From: Bactericera cockerelli
Lineage: Eukaryota; Arthropoda; Insecta; Hemiptera; Triozidae
DNA: 64,000 nucleotides
Direction of reading: 5' to 3'
NCBI GenBank assembly: GCA_024516035.1
Contig: CM044964.1
Span: forward strand, 433,278-497,277
Program-made: the position numbers and the translations under genes
The notes under the pieces: generated by a model
Seen by the model: the letters and a program-made list of their open reading frames with translations, nothing else
The model's database searches: none
Told to the model about the DNA's origin: nothing
In this document: piece by piece, positions 34,724 to 47,131 of the stretch
How the letters are laid out: each line of letters opens with the position of its first letter
Position numbering within the stretch: the first letter of the stretch is position 1

Positions 34724-37700
34724 CCAATAGAGCAAGCGAAACAAACCATTTGCTATGCGCTGCTCATGGCTATTGAATTCTGAGGTCGGCCAAACCATTC
34801 ATCTACTTACCTTCCACTCTGTGGTGAGTACTACATCCTCCCCATGTATCTACGTCCCGTCTGTCCCGGTAGCTCAGTGGTAAAGGCGGCACTCTGTCAA
34901 TCCAAAGATTCCAGAGGTCGTGGGTTCGAAACCCAGCCGGGACATGACATCTTATCCTCCCATTTGGGATTTTTACCACATAATAATATGTCTTGGGCTT
35001 ACTGCTGGAATAATGGGACTTTAATAGTCCCAATCGGGCAGTATAAATAAGGTATTGTGTATGTATTGTGTACCCATCCTTTGTCATTTGTTGCATGTTG
35101 GCGTAGTTACCTTGCTATGCCAGCATGTATAGACAGTACCATTAAAGAAAAAGCGATATTATTATTATTATTACTTACCTTCCACTCTGTGGTGAGTGCC
35201 GCCACATCCTCCCCCGCCACGGGTGTCAGCACCGGGGGGTGCGGAGTCTTCACGATCTTGCTCTGCGCCAGAGTGGTCTCCGCGTCGATCAGATCCAGTG
35301 AACCCACGACCTCGGGGGTGTGAGGCGGAACCACCGCGGGGGTGCTGGGGGGCGCGGGGGGGAGGAACTGCGAGAGTGAGTAGTCGGACGCCGCCCCCCC
35401 CGTGGGCGCGGGGGGATAGGGGGTGGGCGTGAGATCTGAAACAAGCGCGGGGTTTCGGTGTTCTGACATGGTAAACTTAAATTATTACTATCGTTGTTTT
35501 TTTTTTTTTTTTTCTTTTTTTTTAAAGCTTTATTTGGAGGACAAACAGGCAACAGTATAAAATTAAGAAAAAAAAAACAAACAAATGACAAAATAAATAA
35601 GTAAAAAAGAAAAGAAAATAACAATAATGTCCTACCTAAAGGGCGGGGTTATTGCCTGTGGCAATCTCTTCCACCCAACCCTTACTCTTGGAAGGAAATA
35701 TTATAATCAAATATGACTCAGCACTTCTACCACTGTCTTTACAAGGAGGCTAATAATAATTGACAAGGGCCCACAGAACCACAATCTCTAACACCCAACC
35801 TATGGGTTGGGTGGAAGAGATTGAAAATAACCCCGCCCTTTAGGTAGGACATTGTTGTTATTTTCTTTTTTACTTATTTATTTTGTCATTTGTTTGTTTT
35901 TTTTTCTTCTTAATTTTATACTGTTATCATTGTACTTTGTCCTCCTAATAAAGCTTAAAAAAAGAAAAAAAAAGAACCAAGCCATTGCTGGTCTACTCCC
36001 TGTTTATAGTACCTCGGCCAGACTGCTGGTCTACTCCCTGTTTATAGTACCTCGGCCAGACTGCTGGTCTACTCCCTGTTTATAGTACCTCAGTCAGACT
36101 GCTGGTCTACTCCCTGTTTATAGTCCCCCAGCCAGACAAGATTCAGTTACAAAATAAAATTAGATGTTGCACTTGTTGAAGGAAAATATTAAGTAACCGG
36201 TTAGAAGAGTGCGGTTTCCTACTCACCACTAGGTGTGACCGCATTCTACTTTCTGTTACAAAATAAAATTAGATGTTGAACTTGTTGAAGGAAAATATTA
36301 GGTAACCGGTTAGAAGAGTGCGGTTTCCTACTCACCAGTAGCTGGGACCGCATTCTCCTTTCTGTTACAAAATAAAACTAGATATTGAACTTGTTGAAGG
36401 AAAATATTAAGTGACCGGTTAGAAGAGTGCGGTTTCCTACTCACCATTAGGTGGGACCGCATTCTCCTTTCTGTTACAAAATAAAACTAGATATTGAACT
36501 TGTTGAAGGAAAATATTAAGTCACCGGTTAGAAGAGTGCGGTTTCCTACTCACCACTAGGTGGGACCGCATTCTCCTTTCTGTTACAAAATAAAATTAGA
36601 TGTTGAACTTGTAGGTAGGAAAGTATTAAGTCACCGGTTAGAAGAGTGCGGTTTCCTACTCACCACTAGGTGGGACCGCATTCTCCTTTCTGTTACAAAA
36701 TAAAATTAGATGTTGAACTTGTAGGTAGGAAAGTATTAAGTCACCGGTTAGAAGAGTGCGGTTTCCTACTCACCAGTAGGTGGGACCGCATTCTCCTTTC
36801 TGTTACAAAATAAAATTAGATGTTGAACTTGTTGAAGGAAAATATTTAGTAACCGGTTAGAAGAGTGTGGTTTCCTACTCACCAGTAGGTGGGACCGCTT
36901 GTTGAAGGAAAATATTTAGTAACCGGTTAGAAGAGTGCGGTTTCCTACTCACCACTAGGTGGGACCGCATTCTCCTTTCTGTTACAAAATAAAATTAGAT
37001 GTTGAACTTGTTGAAGAAAAATATTTAGAAAATATTAATATAAAAAAAAATATTAAGAAAATAAAATAGAAAATAATAAGAAGGAAAATATTATTGAAAA
37101 AAAAAGTAACCGGTTAGAAGAGTGCGGTTTCCTACTCACCAGTAGATGGGACCGCGTTCTCCTTGGCAGCGGAGTTGTCTTCCTCCTCGGAGTCCGAGGT
37201 GGTCACCGGTTTCTCCGGTGCCACCGAGTTCTCTGCCATCTGGGCCATGAGCAGCAGCTCCGCCTCGAACGGATCCGACGGGATCTTCTCGAAGATGTTC
37301 TGTGAAACAAACAAAACAGCAAAATTAGAAACAAATACAATACAACATATCATAATACAATACTCTGTGTATCCTGCGAAAATAAGAATAAAGAGTCCGA
37401 ACTTGTGTAAGACTGTATAAATAAAACATTAAGAAAAAAAAAACAATACTTCCGATTTCTAATATTAGAAATTTCTCGGAAGTAAAAGTTCCGGGTGGTG
37501 GGAACATTACCTGAATCTCCTTCATGATGCCCCGTATGGTATGGAGTTGCGGGTGGTGGGTATGAACACATTACCTGAATCTCCTTCATGATGCCCCGTA
37601 TGGAGTTGCGGGTGGTGGGTATGAACACATTACCTGAATCTCCTTCATGATGCCCCGTATGGAGTTGCGGGTGGTGGGTATGAACACATTACCTGAATCT

Positions 37701-40700
37701 CCTTCATGATGCCCCGTATGGTATGGAGTTGCGGGTGGTGGGTATGAACACATTACCTGAATCTCCTTCATGATGCCCCGTATGGAGTTGCGGGTGGTGG
37801 GTATGAAGAACACATTACCTGAATCTCCTTCATGATGCCCCGTATGGAGTTGCGGGTGGTGGGTATGAACACGGGCACGGGCACCGGCACAGGAATGGGC
37901 ACCAGGATGGGGAAGGGGGCGGCGTACATAGCCATGGGGGCGGGCACGTAGAGTGGCACCGGCACCGGGATCAGGCGAGGCAGCCCTATGTCGTCCCCTG
38001 GAACATGAGTGTTTTTTTTTTTAGATGGTAGAAAACTCTTTTACGGGCTATAATTAAAATCACACCTGTGTCAGGAGAAATGTGAAAATTTTCCCTCCAC
38101 ATAAAAAAATCCCATTACAAAATCAGATATCCCATAACAACATCAGTCTACTCACCAGTTTGTACAGTCTTGGCAGTAGCCATGGGCTTACAGTAGACGC
38201 CCTTAGTAATCATCAAGGTATTATTACAACAGAAATCCCGTTAATATAACAGAAATCCCATTACAACATCAGTCTACTCACCAGTCTGTACAGTCTTGGC
38301 AGTGGCCATGGGCTTGCAGTAGACGCCCTTAGTAATCATCAAAGTATTATTACAACAGAAATCCCGTTAATATAACAGAAATCCCATTACAACATCAGTC
38401 TACTCACCAGTTTGTACAGTCTTGGCAGTAGTCATGGGCTTGCAGTAGACGCCCTTAGTGATCATCAAGGTATTATTACAACAGAAATCCCGTTAATATA
38501 ACAGAAATCCCATTACAACATCAGTCTACTCACCAGTCTGTACAGTCTTGACAGTAGCCATGGGCTTGCAGTAGACGCCCTTAGTAATCATCAAGGTATT
38601 ATTACAACAGAAATCCCATTAATATAACAGAAATCCCATTACAACATCAGTCTACTCACCAGTTTGTACAGTCTTGGCAGTGGCCATGGGCTTGCAGTAG
38701 ACGCCCTTAGTAATCATCAAGGTATTATTACAACAGAAATCCCTTTACAACATCAGTCTACTCACCAGTTTGTACAGTCTTGGCAGTAGCCATGGGCTTG
38801 CAGTAGACGCCCTTAGTAATCATCAAGGTATTATTACAACAGAAATCCCTTTACAACATCAGTCTACTCACCAGTTTGTACAGTCTTGGCAGTGGCCATG
38901 GGCTTGCAGTAGACGCCCTTAGTAATCATCCTAATATTATTACAACAGAAATCCCATTACAACAACAGAAATCCCATTACAACAATAGTCTACTCACCAG
39001 TTTGTACAGTCTTGGCAGTAGCCATGGGCTTGCAGTAGACGCCCTTAGTAATCATCAAGGTATTATTACAACAGAAATCCCATTACAACATCAGTCTACT
39101 CACCAGTTTGTACAGTCTTGGCAGTAGCCATGGGCTTGCAGTAGACGCCCTTAGTAATCATCAAGGTATTATTACAACAGAAATCCCATTACAACATCAG
39201 TCTACTCACCAGTTTGTACAGTCTTGGCAGTAGCCATGGGCTTGCAGTAGACGCCCTTAGTAATCATCAAGGTATTATTACAACAGAAATCCCATTACAA
39301 CAATAGTCTACTCACCAGTTTGTACAGTCTTGGCAGTAGCCATGGGCTTGCAGTAGACGCCCTTAGTGATCATCAAGGTATTATTACAACAGAAATCCCA
39401 TTAATATAACAGAAATCCATTACAACATCAGTCTACTCACCAGTTTGTACAGTCTTGGCAGTAGCCATGGGCTTGCAATAGACGCCCTTAGTAATCATCA
39501 AGGTATTATTACAACAGAAATCCCATTACAACAATATTATAATACATGATTTGAAGAAAAAAAAAGTAAGATGACTGTACGGAGGTTTGAACGGGGGATT
39601 GAGGCTATTGCCAGCAGGTGCCCCGTTTCAATCGCCCAACAGGGGTGGATGGAGGGATCTTACAAAAAAAAAAAAAATAGTCTACTCACCAGTTTGTACA
39701 GTCTTGGCAGTAGCCATGGGCTTGCAGTAGACGCCCTTAGTGATCATCAAGGTATTATTACAACAGAAATCCTATTACAACAATAGTGCACTGGTAGTCA
39801 AGTGGTTAACGCGCTAGTCTGGTAATCCAGGTAGCGTAGGGATTCGTTGGTTCGAATCCCACCCAGTGCATGAATTTTTCCTCATTAATTTGAGTTTGTG
39901 ACCACAAAATAATAAGACTCTGAGGGTTAGGTGGTAGAAAATGCTTTGAGCATTAACCTCGCCTGGTGGATGCCTTCCACTAAAGAGTATATTATTAATA
40001 GTCTACTCACCAGTTTGTACAGTCTTGGCAGTAGCAATGGGCTTGCAGTAGACGCCCTTAGTAATCATCAAGGTATTATTACAACAGAAATGGGTTGGGT
40101 GGAAGAGATTGCCATAGGCAATAACCCCGCCCTTTAGTTAGGACATATGTTTTCAAATATTTTCTATTTTTTTTCATTTTCATTGTATATATTGTTTTTT
40201 TCATTTTTTCACTGTTAAAATTATTATTTATATGTACATAATGTCCTTTTGTATTAATAAAGAATTATATAATAATAATAATTATCAGTCTACTCACCAG
40301 TTTGTACAGTCTTGGCAGTGGCCATGGGCTTGCAGTAGACGCCCTTGGTGATCATCATGGGCTTCACCTGGGTGATCTTGTTGCACATCAGGGGCGGCTT
40401 GTGTAGTTTCAGGGCCAGCGTGAGGTCTGCGTCGGGCTCGGGGGGCGGCCCCTTCTTGTAGGCCGCGAACTTCACCGTGGTGGTCTTGCCAGGAGCCTGA
40501 GAGAGGGGCGGCAGAGAAATATTTTACTTATAATAATAGTCCTCATGATGGTTGATCGCACATATAAATATGTGGTTCAGGACGAGCCAACTTTGAAATA
40601 AAGTTGGCTGGAGACCATCACTCACCCCTCCAGCTGTCGCCAAGCTGGCTACAACAATAACAACTTATAATAATAATAATAAATCATTTGTTTTATTTTT

Positions 40701-43700
40701 CATATTTTTTTTTTTTTATACAGGAGGACCCATCCTAAGCCATTTTTATTTGGCTTCTAAGATGAGTGTTGTTTTTACATATTGGGGGAAGAACATTCAG
40801 AATTTTATTTTATATTATCTTTTGAAGAAAATTATTTCTTTTAATCCCGAGGGGGACGTAGGGCCTTATTTATTTTCTTATTTACACCTTATTTTTTTAT
40901 ACAAGACAAGCCAACCCTAACAAGCTAGCCTAGCTTGTTAGGGTTGGCTAGTCAGTTCTCTGTTTATAGTCTTCTAGTGAGACACTGGTTGCTTTTGCTC
41001 ACAAACAATTGCTACATTATTATGAGTACGGTTCCTTGGCTCACCTTCTTGAGTCCCTGGGTCAGTTTCTGGGCTAGAATGGAGGTGGGCTGGTTCTCAT
41101 CGTTGTCAGAAATCTTCTTTCCCTTGGCCAAGGAGCGGACGTCCGATATAATGAGCTGACCCATATCATTCGGACCTGTGGAAAGAAAATATAAATGTAA
41201 TTTTAATATATAAAATCTATTACTTATTTGAAATATTCAACTCTCTTATACTCAACTGTCCATATTATGGACAGTTGAATATAAGAGAGTTGAATAGTTC
41301 TCTAATATTTATTCTCTTACATTCAACTGTCCATATTATAATTATTTTCCGTGTCCTCTTTCGTTCCTCCGTCAATTTTTGTACTTCCACAATACTCTGT
41401 CTTTTTCGTTTGCCTGAATTAGATCATCCAATGTGCAGGGGTTTTCTAGTTGACAACATACTAGAAGGTGCTCATATGTTTAGAATTCCATTGGAATAGA
41501 GATCGGAGTGAATTTGACGAGATGAGGAAGAGAAGTGGTGGAAGGATTGGGTGACTGGGTCACTATGTGAAGACGCCATTGCTGCTGAAGGAGAGCAATG
41601 GCTCCTTCCGTGTCTTCAGGATACATATTCATTTTGCATGTACATGTATGTAGAGTGTCAAATCGGAGTGTAAAATTCTGAAATATTTCCGAATTCTGGA
41701 GCTCCGGTTTTCGATGTTAGCAGTGGAAATTTCAAAATCCCAAATGGGAAGATAAATTGTCATGTCCCGGCTGGGATTCAAACCCGTGACCTTTGGATTG
41801 GATTACAAGTCAGACGCCTCGACAACTGAGCTAATGACACAGATAATACCTGCACCAGCTTTAGCATTACCTACACCAGCTTTACCATTACCTACACCAG
41901 CTTTAGCATTACCTGCACCCGCTTTACCATTACCTGCACCAGCTTTACCATTACCTACACCAGCTTTAGCATTACCTACACCAGCTTTAGCATTACCTAC
42001 ACCAGCTTTAGCATTACCTGCACCCGCTTTACCATTACCTGCACCAGCTTTACCATTATCTACACCAGCTTTACCATTACCTACACCAGCTTTAGCATTA
42101 CCTGCACCAGCTTTAGCATTACCTACACCAGCTTTAGCATTACCTACACCAGCTTTAGCATTACCTACACCAGCTTTAGCATTACCTACACCAGCTTTAC
42201 CATTACCTGCACCCGCTTTACCATTACCTGCACCCGCTATACCATTACCTACACCAGCTTTAACTTTACCTGCAACATCTTTACCATTACCTGCACTCGC
42301 TTTACCATTACCTGCACCAGCTTTACCTCTACCTGCACCATCTTTACCATAACTTGCACCAGCTTTACCTTTACCTGCACCCGCTTTACCATTACCTGCA
42401 CCCGCTTTACCATTACCTGCACCCGCTTTACCATTACCTGCACCCGCTTTACCATTTTTTTTTTTTAAGTTTCCATTTATTAGCCCAGGCAAATTAGTGC
42501 TCTAGCGGCAAAAAATTGCTCAATAGCTGGAAATCGTTTTAAACCCTTAAAGGGGTCCTGAATAATGGGTATATGAGTTTGCGACGGATTTTAGGTTGTG
42601 CTTCCGAGTTTAGGGCCTAAATAGTGCAAATTTTTTGCACTTTTTTTAAAATTGCGCTTATAACTCAAAATGTATTTATTCTGCAGAAAATTTTACTCAG
42701 TTCTTATCTAAGGAGCATAAAATTATGCGTCTAATGACGTTTGAATCATTAAAATAAGTTAAGCCGTTCAGCCACAATCGCTCCTCAAAGATGGGTGATT
42801 TTTTCAAACATAGCTCAAATTTTGAAAATTCTCAACTTTTTACGCCTGTAAGTCAAAAAGGACTGCACCAATTGAAAAATTTAATAGAATCGAACTTGTA
42901 GAAAATATAATTTTAAGTAAAATACTGTTTAAAATTTGAAATTTGCTCACTCCAGTGCTGAGATATGATTTTTCGTCAATAGCGCCAAATTTCCGCTAAG
43001 GCAGTGCAACGCAAGAAACTTCATCTGAACTCTAAAATTATCATATTCTTACAACTTTTCAAGCAAAACTGAACGTAATCTATTGAATTCAGTCGAATAG
43101 GTAATTTAAAATTTTAAGAAACTTGCACTGAACTTTACTAAAATCTTTACTGAACATGTGATTTCAAGACAGCAGGCACACTATGGAGGATGTAACTTGT
43201 TTTATATGCGGGAACATTGTGCAAGAAGGAATATTAATAATATAATAATAAAATGCATTTTCTTTGTGTTGTTATGTCACAATTTTAGTGGGTAGCGCAG
43301 AATCATAGAACTTTGACAGTTTAATTTACAATATCTTGTATTTTTTGTGTGCCTATGATTCAGCCACTGGTCGCTGCTTCACATCAAAGCAGCTACTCTT
43401 TTTTCCTCACGACTCACGAAGTATGAGTGGAACCTGAACATCCAAGTACAGAGCAGAAAAAATCCCATCCCGCTGGGAATTGAACACCATGCGTGCAATG
43501 CCTAGCGCGCTAACTCACTCGGCTACAGTGACTACAACATATTAAAGGAAAAGATAGAGGAATTTTAAAGGAAAAGTCACTTCGAATGTTCATTGAGGAC
43601 AGCAGGAGGAGAAATGATGGGCATCACACGTGGTTACAGACTCAGAAATCTGTTATACTTCACCAGAAGTGTCGCAAAGGTTTCTACACGAAGGAGTCAA

Positions 43701-46700
43701 ACTCTGTAAAGGCCGAAAAAGAGGAGTGAAGATTCAGTGCTTCACTCCTAAGAACTCATTAGTACCTAGAACCTAAATACTGAAGGTGAAATCAATCCCA
43801 CTAGTGACCAGTTTGAGCGAACTCTCCCTGTTCACGCCATGTGACTCCAGTTTGAATTGCCTCCAAACTTACCCCGCGCATATCACTCGATCTCTACGCC
43901 CCTAACTGTTAGAGGTAACACTTCGATATCAGATGATAGGCATATCATATGATCTTACAAAGAAAGCCAGAGATTCGGTACGATTGATTGGGAACGACGA
44001 TGCCTCGTTCAGATTGTAACAATCAGTGGTCAAAGTACGTCTTCTCTCCTTAATCGGTCTACCACCTTTGATCCCCTTCTAAAGGCGTAAGTACTTGGTA
44101 CAAGTACTCAAAGTAAGACCATCCAATCTCATTTCATAGTAGTAGTTTATTTCTTCCTTTTATCTTTCCGTGTAAATTTAATACTCTTTTATACCTACAC
44201 CTTTCGTAATAACGTTATTGAACTAGCGGCCTTTTCTTCGTTAAACCCCAGTAACTGGGAAACTTAGATCTTTTGGCTTCAAAGCCCCAGTTACTAAATT
44301 AATTCACTCGCCTCGTCCAGATATACCTTTAGCTGCATCAGGATCCATAGATGGCCGTGAATTATAGAACATACTACGATAAGAATTGTACTTGCCTTCA
44401 GCGGCTACGAGGTCTGATGTTTGACTCCTTCGTGTAGACACCTTTGCGACACTTCTGGTGAAGTATAACAGATTTCTGAGTCTGTAACCACGTGTGATGC
44501 CCATCATTTCTCCTCCTGCTGTCCTCAATGAACATTCGAAATGACTTTTCCTTTAAAATTCCTCTATCTTTTCCTTTAATATGTTGTAGTCACTGTAGCC
44601 GAGTGAGTTAGCGCGCTAGGCATTGCACGCATGGTGTTCAATTCCCAGCGGGATGGGATTTTTTCTGCTCTGTACTTGGATGTTCAGGTTCCACTCATAC
44701 TTCGTGAGTCGTGAGGAAAAAAGAGTAGCTGCTTTGATGTGAAGCAGCGACCAGTGGCTGAATCATAGGCACACAAAAAATACAAGATATTGTAAATTAA
44801 ACTGTCAAAGTTCTATGATTCTGCGCTGCCCACTAAAATTGTGACATAACAGCACAAAGAAAATGCATTTTTATTATTATATTATTAATATTCCTTCTTG
44901 CACAATGTTCCCGCATATAAAACAAGTTACATCCTCCATAGTGTGCCTGCTGTCTTGAAATCACATGTTCAGTAAAGATCTTAGTAAAGTTCAGTGCAAG
45001 TTTCTTAAAATTTTAAATTACCTATTCGACTGAATTCAATAGATTACGTTCAGTTTTGCTTGAAAAGTTGTAAGAATATAATAATTTTAGAGTTCAGATG
45101 AAGTTTCTTGCGTTGCACTGCCTTAGCGGAAATTTGGCGCTAGGGACGAAAAATCATATCTCAGCACTGGAGTGAGCAAATTTCAAATTTTAAACAGTAT
45201 TTTACTTAAAATTACATTTTCTACAAGTTCGATTCTATTAAATTTTTCAATTGGTGCAGTCCTTTTTGACTTACAGGCGTTAAAAGTTGAGAATTTTCAA
45301 AATTTGAGCTATGTTTGAAAAAATCACCCATCTTTGAGGAGCGATTGTGGCTGAACGGCTTAACTTATTTTAATGATTCAAACGTCATTAGACGCATAAT
45401 TTTATGCTCCTTAGATAAGAACTGAGTAAAATTTTCTGCAGAATAAATACATTTTGAGTTATAAGCGCAATTTTAAAAAAAGTGCAAAAAATTTGCACTA
45501 TTTCGGCCCTAAACTCGGAAGCACAATTTAAAATCCGTCGCAAACTCATATACCCATTATTCAGGACCCCTTTAAGGGTTTAAAACGATTTCCAGCTATT
45601 GAGCAATTTTTTGCCGCTAGACCCCATTTTAGCACTAATTTGCCTGGGCTATTATATAATTTTTACACTTACATCTTCTACAAACAATGAGGGTATACCC
45701 ACACCTTCAAAAGATAAAAAAATCTTGTGCTGAAGGTGGGGACCTACACCCGCTTTACCATTACCTGCACCCGCTTTACCATTACCTGCACCAGCTTTAC
45801 CGCTCGCCGCCGCCGGCCACGCCTTCATCGCTTCCTGGGCGGTCATGATCTTCTGGGTGCCACTAGCGGCGGCGGCGGAGGTGACCGCAGTGGCACCGCC
45901 GCTGCTTTTGGCCGCGGTGACGCCGCCGCTCTTCTTCTGGAAGTTGAGCGTGCACACGTAGGAGCAGAAGTTCCGGAGGAGGCCGGCCCCACCCCCTCCC
46001 CCGCCCTCCGAGGTGGTGGAGAGATGGAAGCGGGGGGTCTTCACCTCGAAGCAGTTGTCACACGGGGTTCTGGAATGAGATGGAGAGAGACGAGTTTTTT
46101 TTTTTTTTTTTAACAACATTTCCATTTATTTGACAAAGATAAATCTCTATATATAAAAGAGAAATATGGACGGGCTTTGTATCTTTGTATCTTTGTATCT
46201 TTGTATCTTTGTGTGCGGGAATTGTTTAGGCGAAACGGTAAGAGATAGCAAAAAATTGATGGGAGACGACCCCAAGTAAAATTGCCGAAAAACACCAGGA
46301 AAACTATCAAAAGTCCGAAATTCCAAACCGTCCTTGAGTTATGACCTTCCTCAAGTATTTCCTTGAGGAAGGGTTCGATTTTAAGACAGTCTTTGCCCTG
46401 GAACTTGAAATCTATCGCGAGGACCTATATTTTTTATTATTTAATAACAAATAAGACAAAATTAGCTTTCATTTAATTCATTTTAGGCCACATTCTGACG
46501 TACCGTTCTGGAGATATAAGCCAGAATGTTCGAAATTTCGACCTTTTTTTCAGACTTTTCACGTTTTTTAGCAGATTCCTGCGCGGAACTTAAAATTTGT
46601 CGCGAGGACCTATATTTTTTATTATTTAATAACACATTAGACAAAACAAGCTTTCATTTAATTCATATAAGGCCACATTCTGACGTACCGTTCTCGAGAT

Positions 46701-47097
46701 AGAAGCCAGAATGTTCGAAATTTCGACCATTTTTTCAGACTTTTCACAGATTCCAGCACGGAACTTGAAAGTTATCGCGAGGACCCATATTTTCATTGTA
46801 AAAACTGTCTGAGAACATCACATGATTTTATTTGAGCCCTTTGTTGCCATATTCTGACAAATCGTTCTCGAAATATGGGCCAGTTTGCTACATTATCAAT
46901 ATCCGCTATGATAGATTTGGCTCGGGATTTTGAAATTTACAGCGATGATGGTTTTGTGTGTGTGTGTGGATGTGTGTGTGTGGAGTGTGTGTGTGTGTGG
47001 ATGTGTGTGTGTGTGGATGGGTGTGTGTGTGGATGGTGTGTGTGTGGTGTGTGGATGGGTGTGTGTGTGTATATGTGTGTGGTGTGGTGTGTTGTGT

Positions 47098-47131
<34 letters not shown>

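Larger units (their letters stand above)
42480..45651. mobile_element. Large inverted-repeat (foldback-like) structure
   Basis: The left arm 42480-43703 and right arm 44418-45651 are near-identical reverse complements (for example tagcccaggcaaattagtgc against its complement at the right end), including an embedded SINE family C in each. Visible differences include a ~9-bp indel (aaaatgggg) and scattered substitutions. The spacer is ~714 bp. Inserted inside the 21-bp exon-seeded array, which resumes at 45748. Confidence 0.88.

Noticed and set aside
41762..42492. Frames of PAPALPLPTPAL and GKAGAGN repeats
   Set aside because: Both are translations of the 21-bp array. The - strand frame is the exon's frame, but the donor GTAATG is in every unit.
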